Origin: Pseudomonadota bacterium
GTDB lineage: Bacteria > Pseudomonadota > Gammaproteobacteria > Steroidobacterales > Woeseiaceae
Assembly (NCBI GenBank): GCA_027621915.1
Contig: JAQCAD010000010.1
Location: 1-64,000, forward strand
Length of the DNA stretch: 64,000 bases
Direction of reading: 5' to 3'
Each line of letters starts with the position of its first letter. Within the stretch, counting starts at the first letter, position 1. Made by a program: the position numbers and the translations under genes. The notes below the pieces were generated by a model. The model saw only the letters and a program-made list of their open reading frames with translations. It made no database searches and was not told where the DNA came from. Positions 61,994 through 64,000 of the stretch are shown one piece after another.

Positions 61994-64000
61994 TTAAGCG
62001 CCCTGGTCCGCACGCATTTCACGTTGCCATACTGAAATGACGTATTTTCGCTCTGCCGCGAAATCAACATCGGCTACCAGCGGTGGCTTCCCGTCCAGAG
62101 CCAACCGATGTGTCGTCAATCGAAAGACTTTATAGGCATCCTGGAGTTGGGCGACGTCGGTCGCACTCAGGCAGCCAACCGCTTCCAGCGTACCTAATTG
62201 ACGAATATTGTCTGAGTAATGAATCACTGCCGGCTCGTTTCCGGCGTTCTTCAATACGAGATACTGGACGAGAAATTCGATATCGCCAATACCGCCTTCG
62301 CCTTGCTTGAGGTCGAACTGCGAGGCATTACTTTTATCCAACTGCTTGCGCATTTTTGCCCGCATTGCCAAGACATCGTCAAGCAACTGCTCGCGGCGAA
62401 CTCTGTTGCGAAGGGTATCGGCACGAATCCGCTCGAATTCCCGCGCAATGACGGCGCTACCGGCGACAGGCCTGCTACGAAGCAGCGCCTGATGCTCCCA
62501 GGTCCAGGCATTGTCCTCCTGGTACTTTTCGAAACCGTCGACGCTCACGACCAGGAGGCCCGAACGGCCACTCGGCCGCAGCCGGGTGTCGACTTCGTAA
62601 AGTGCGCCTGAGGGAGTTTGCGCCGTCAGGAAATTTACCAGGCGTCGAACCAATCGTCCGAAAAACAGAGCGTTGTCGAGTGGTTTCTCTCCGCCGGTTT
62701 CTTGCCGTAGCCCATGTGAGTCGTGCAGAAATACGAGGTCGAGATCGGAACGATACGACAATTCCATGCCGCCTAACTTGCCATAGGCTATGACACCGAA
62801 GCCGGCGTCGCGGATGCCCTCATCTGTTTCGTACGCCGGCGTGCCATGTCGCAGTACGAGATCACGCCAGGCGATCTCGAGTGCGCGCGCAAGTACGATT
62901 TCTGCCAGATCAGTCAGTCGATCGCTGACCTTCATGATCGGCAGATTACCGCTGACATCCGCCACGGCGATCCGAAATAATGTTGCGCGCTGAAACTGCG
63001 CGAGCACGTCGATGCATCTTTCGCTATCGTCTGAATCCGGCAGCATCTGGCGTTCGTCCAGTTCGGCGCGCATGCTGTCGGCGGAAATGGACGCTGAATA
63101 AAGACGCGGATCCAGCAGTTCATCCAGCAGCAGCGGGAATCTGGCAATTTCATCCGCCAGGTATTTGCTTTGGCTACAGAGCCCCACCAGGCGCTCCAAA
63201 ACTGCCGGATTTTCATTCAACAGTGCGACGTAAGCACTTCGCCTGACGATTTGCGAAATGATGGCCAGAACGCGAACGCAGACTGGGCCTGGATCTCGCC
63301 TGTCCTTTAGCAACAACAGAAAAGCGCACATGAAACGGGCGAGCCTTTTGCCCGCTGTTACATCGATCTGCCTCAATAATGAATTGCCGGCGAAACTCAC
63401 AATCGCCTCGGACAAGGCTGCGGCATCGTGGTATCCGTTAACGAGAAACAATTGCTCCCAGTCTTCGATAGAAGATTGCGCGTTCCAGTGCACGACCAGG
63501 GTGTCGGCCAGTCCGGGCTTCTCGGGCGCGCTATCGCCACGAAAAACGACCTCAGCGAACTGATCACTGACCGCCTGCCGATGCACGTTGAGGTCGTCGG
63601 TCAGTTCATTCCATGACGAATAACCCATCACAATTAGCAAACGTGCTCTGTCTTCTACCAAAACAGGCAGTTCGTGCGACTGCTGGTCGCGGATAGCCTG
63701 TATACCGTTCTCAAGTTTTCTCAGGAAATAATAGGCATCAAGGAGCGTCATGACAGCGGCTCTTCCCAAGCCCCTGACATGTGCCAAGTGTGCCAAAGCA
63801 CTGTGCAAATCACGACAACGGAGTTTGCGATCGGCGCCTCCGCGAACGAGCTGCAGCGACTGCGCGATGAATTCAATCTCGCGAATACCGCCCGGGCCCA
63901 ACTTGATGTTGTCCTGTAATTCCCGCCTGCTCACTTCCCGGGCAATCAGAGTTTTCATCTCACGCAATGATTCGAAAACGCCATAATCCAGGTAGCGCCT
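61994..64000 (-). CDS. glnE: Bifunctional glutamine synthetase adenylyltransferase/removase, 3' part
   Basis: At least 668 residues of about 950; the 5' end lies beyond the right edge. Attaches AMP to, and removes it from, glutamine synthetase under control of PII. The first visible residues YLDYGVFESLREMKTLIAREV and NIKLGPGGIREIEFI belong to the end of the removase domain. The adenylylase domain is shown by YGKLGGMELSYRSDLDLVFLHD (two metal Asp), DTRLRPSGRSGLL and ERxKxKIGEGGIGDIEFL-like KQGEGGIGDIEFLVQYL. The reading frame is open to position 64000 without a stop, so the truncation is due to the window. Confidence 0.96.
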   Translation of the reverse strand, partial: RRYLDYGVFESLREMKTLIAREVSRRELQDNIKLGPGGIREIEFIAQSLQLVRGGADRKLRCRDLHSALAHLAHVRGLGRAAVMTLLDAYYFLRKLENGIQAIRDQQSHELPVLVEDRARLLIVMGYSSWNELTDDLNVHRQAVSDQFAEVVFRGDSAPEKPGLADTLVVHWNAQSSIEDWEQLFLVNGYHDAAALSEAIVSFAGNSLLRQIDVTAGKRLARFMCAFLLLLKDRRDPGPVCVRVLAIISQIVRRSAYVALLNENPAVLERLVGLCSQSKYLADEIARFPLLLDELLDPRLYSASISADSMRAELDERQMLPDSDDSERCIDVLAQFQRATLFRIAVADVSGNLPIMKVSDRLTDLAEIVLARALEIAWRDLVLRHGTPAYETDEGIRDAGFGVIAYGKLGGMELSYRSDLDLVFLHDSHGLRQETGGEKPLDNALFFGRLVRRLVNFLTAQTPSGALYEVDTRLRPSGRSGLLVVSVDGFEKYQEDNAWTWEHQALLRSRPVAGSAVIAREFERIRADTLRNRVRREQLLDDVLAMRAKMRKQLDKSNASQFDLKQGEGGIGDIEFLVQYLVLKNAGNEPAVIHYSDNIRQLGTLEAVGCLSATDVAQLQDAYKVFRLTTHRLALDGKPPLVADVDFAAERKYVISVWQREMRADQGA

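Overview
The window looks like chromosome of a GC-moderate Gammaproteobacterium, probably a marine or sediment lineage (a Woeseia/Steroidobacterales-like relative is my guess; no rRNA is present to prove it). Gene order supports the class. The block pilT-pilU / yggS-proC-yggT-DUF4426 and the block pyrB-ruvX-yqgE-tonB-gshB / pilG-H-I-J-chpA match, in content and relative order, the pilT to chpA part of the Pseudomonas aeruginosa chromosome. No tRNA, rRNA, CRISPR array, prophage or transposase gene was seen.

Layout. 1-8.9 kb: glutathione-dependent formaldehyde dehydrogenase, a divergent gamma-glutamyltransferase, pdxH, a CPXCG zinc-ribbon protein, a beta-propeller/amidohydrolase fusion without its metal ligands, a possible A-rich small RNA, a lipoprotein-type methyltransferase, a membrane-anchored HEXXH protein and a BtuD-like ATPase. 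8.9-14.1 kb, mostly minus strand: PhzF-like, histidinol-phosphatase-like, PduO adenosyltransferase (plus), ArsN2-like acetyltransferase, BtuF, AmpE and AmpD. 14.2-24.3 kb: rsmE, then the Pil-Chp chemosensory operon that controls type IV pili (pilG with a frameshift, pilH, pilI, pilJ, chpA, chpC). 24.7-30.9 kb, plus strand: gshB, tonB3-like, yqgE, ruvX, pyrB, pyrK, acdS. 31-36.2 kb: secreted creatininase, YdeI-like protein, a 1100-residue exported VPS10/BNR protein and DUF2905. 36.3-42.5 kb: three PilT-family ATPases in a row, divergent from yggS-proC-yggT-DUF4426. 42.9-50.6 kb: HU-like protein, hydrolase, rocD, a coupled coiled-coil/HhH plus BON/OmpA pair, FKBP, msrB and an osmoprotectant ABC transporter with a fused binding protein and permease. 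50.8-64 kb: htpG, small genes, ppnN, L,D-transpeptidase, mltD, lipopolysaccharide genes (lpxL, kdkA, a GT9 heptosyltransferase), a zinc-finger protein and the 3' two thirds of glnE.

How the genes fit together. The main theme is twitching motility: receptor PilJ, adaptors PilI and ChpC, kinase ChpA and regulators PilG/PilH signal to pili retracted by PilT, PilU and a third paralogue; a TonB3-like protein is encoded in the same neighbourhood. A second theme is envelope and peptidoglycan upkeep (AmpD, AmpE, MltD, L,D-transpeptidase, LpxL, KdkA, OmpA-like). A third is small-molecule metabolism: glutathione, vitamin B12 uptake and activation, pyrimidines, proline/ornithine and ACC breakdown.

I see no obvious new defence or mobile system. 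The most notable items are the apparent single-base frameshift in pilG, a putative ARN-repeat small RNA with its own promoter and terminator, the amidohydrolase-like protein missing its metal ligands, the HhH/OmpA gene pair whose second gene seems to start at a non-standard codon, the pyrB-pyrK-acdS operon, and two long intergenic inverted repeats.
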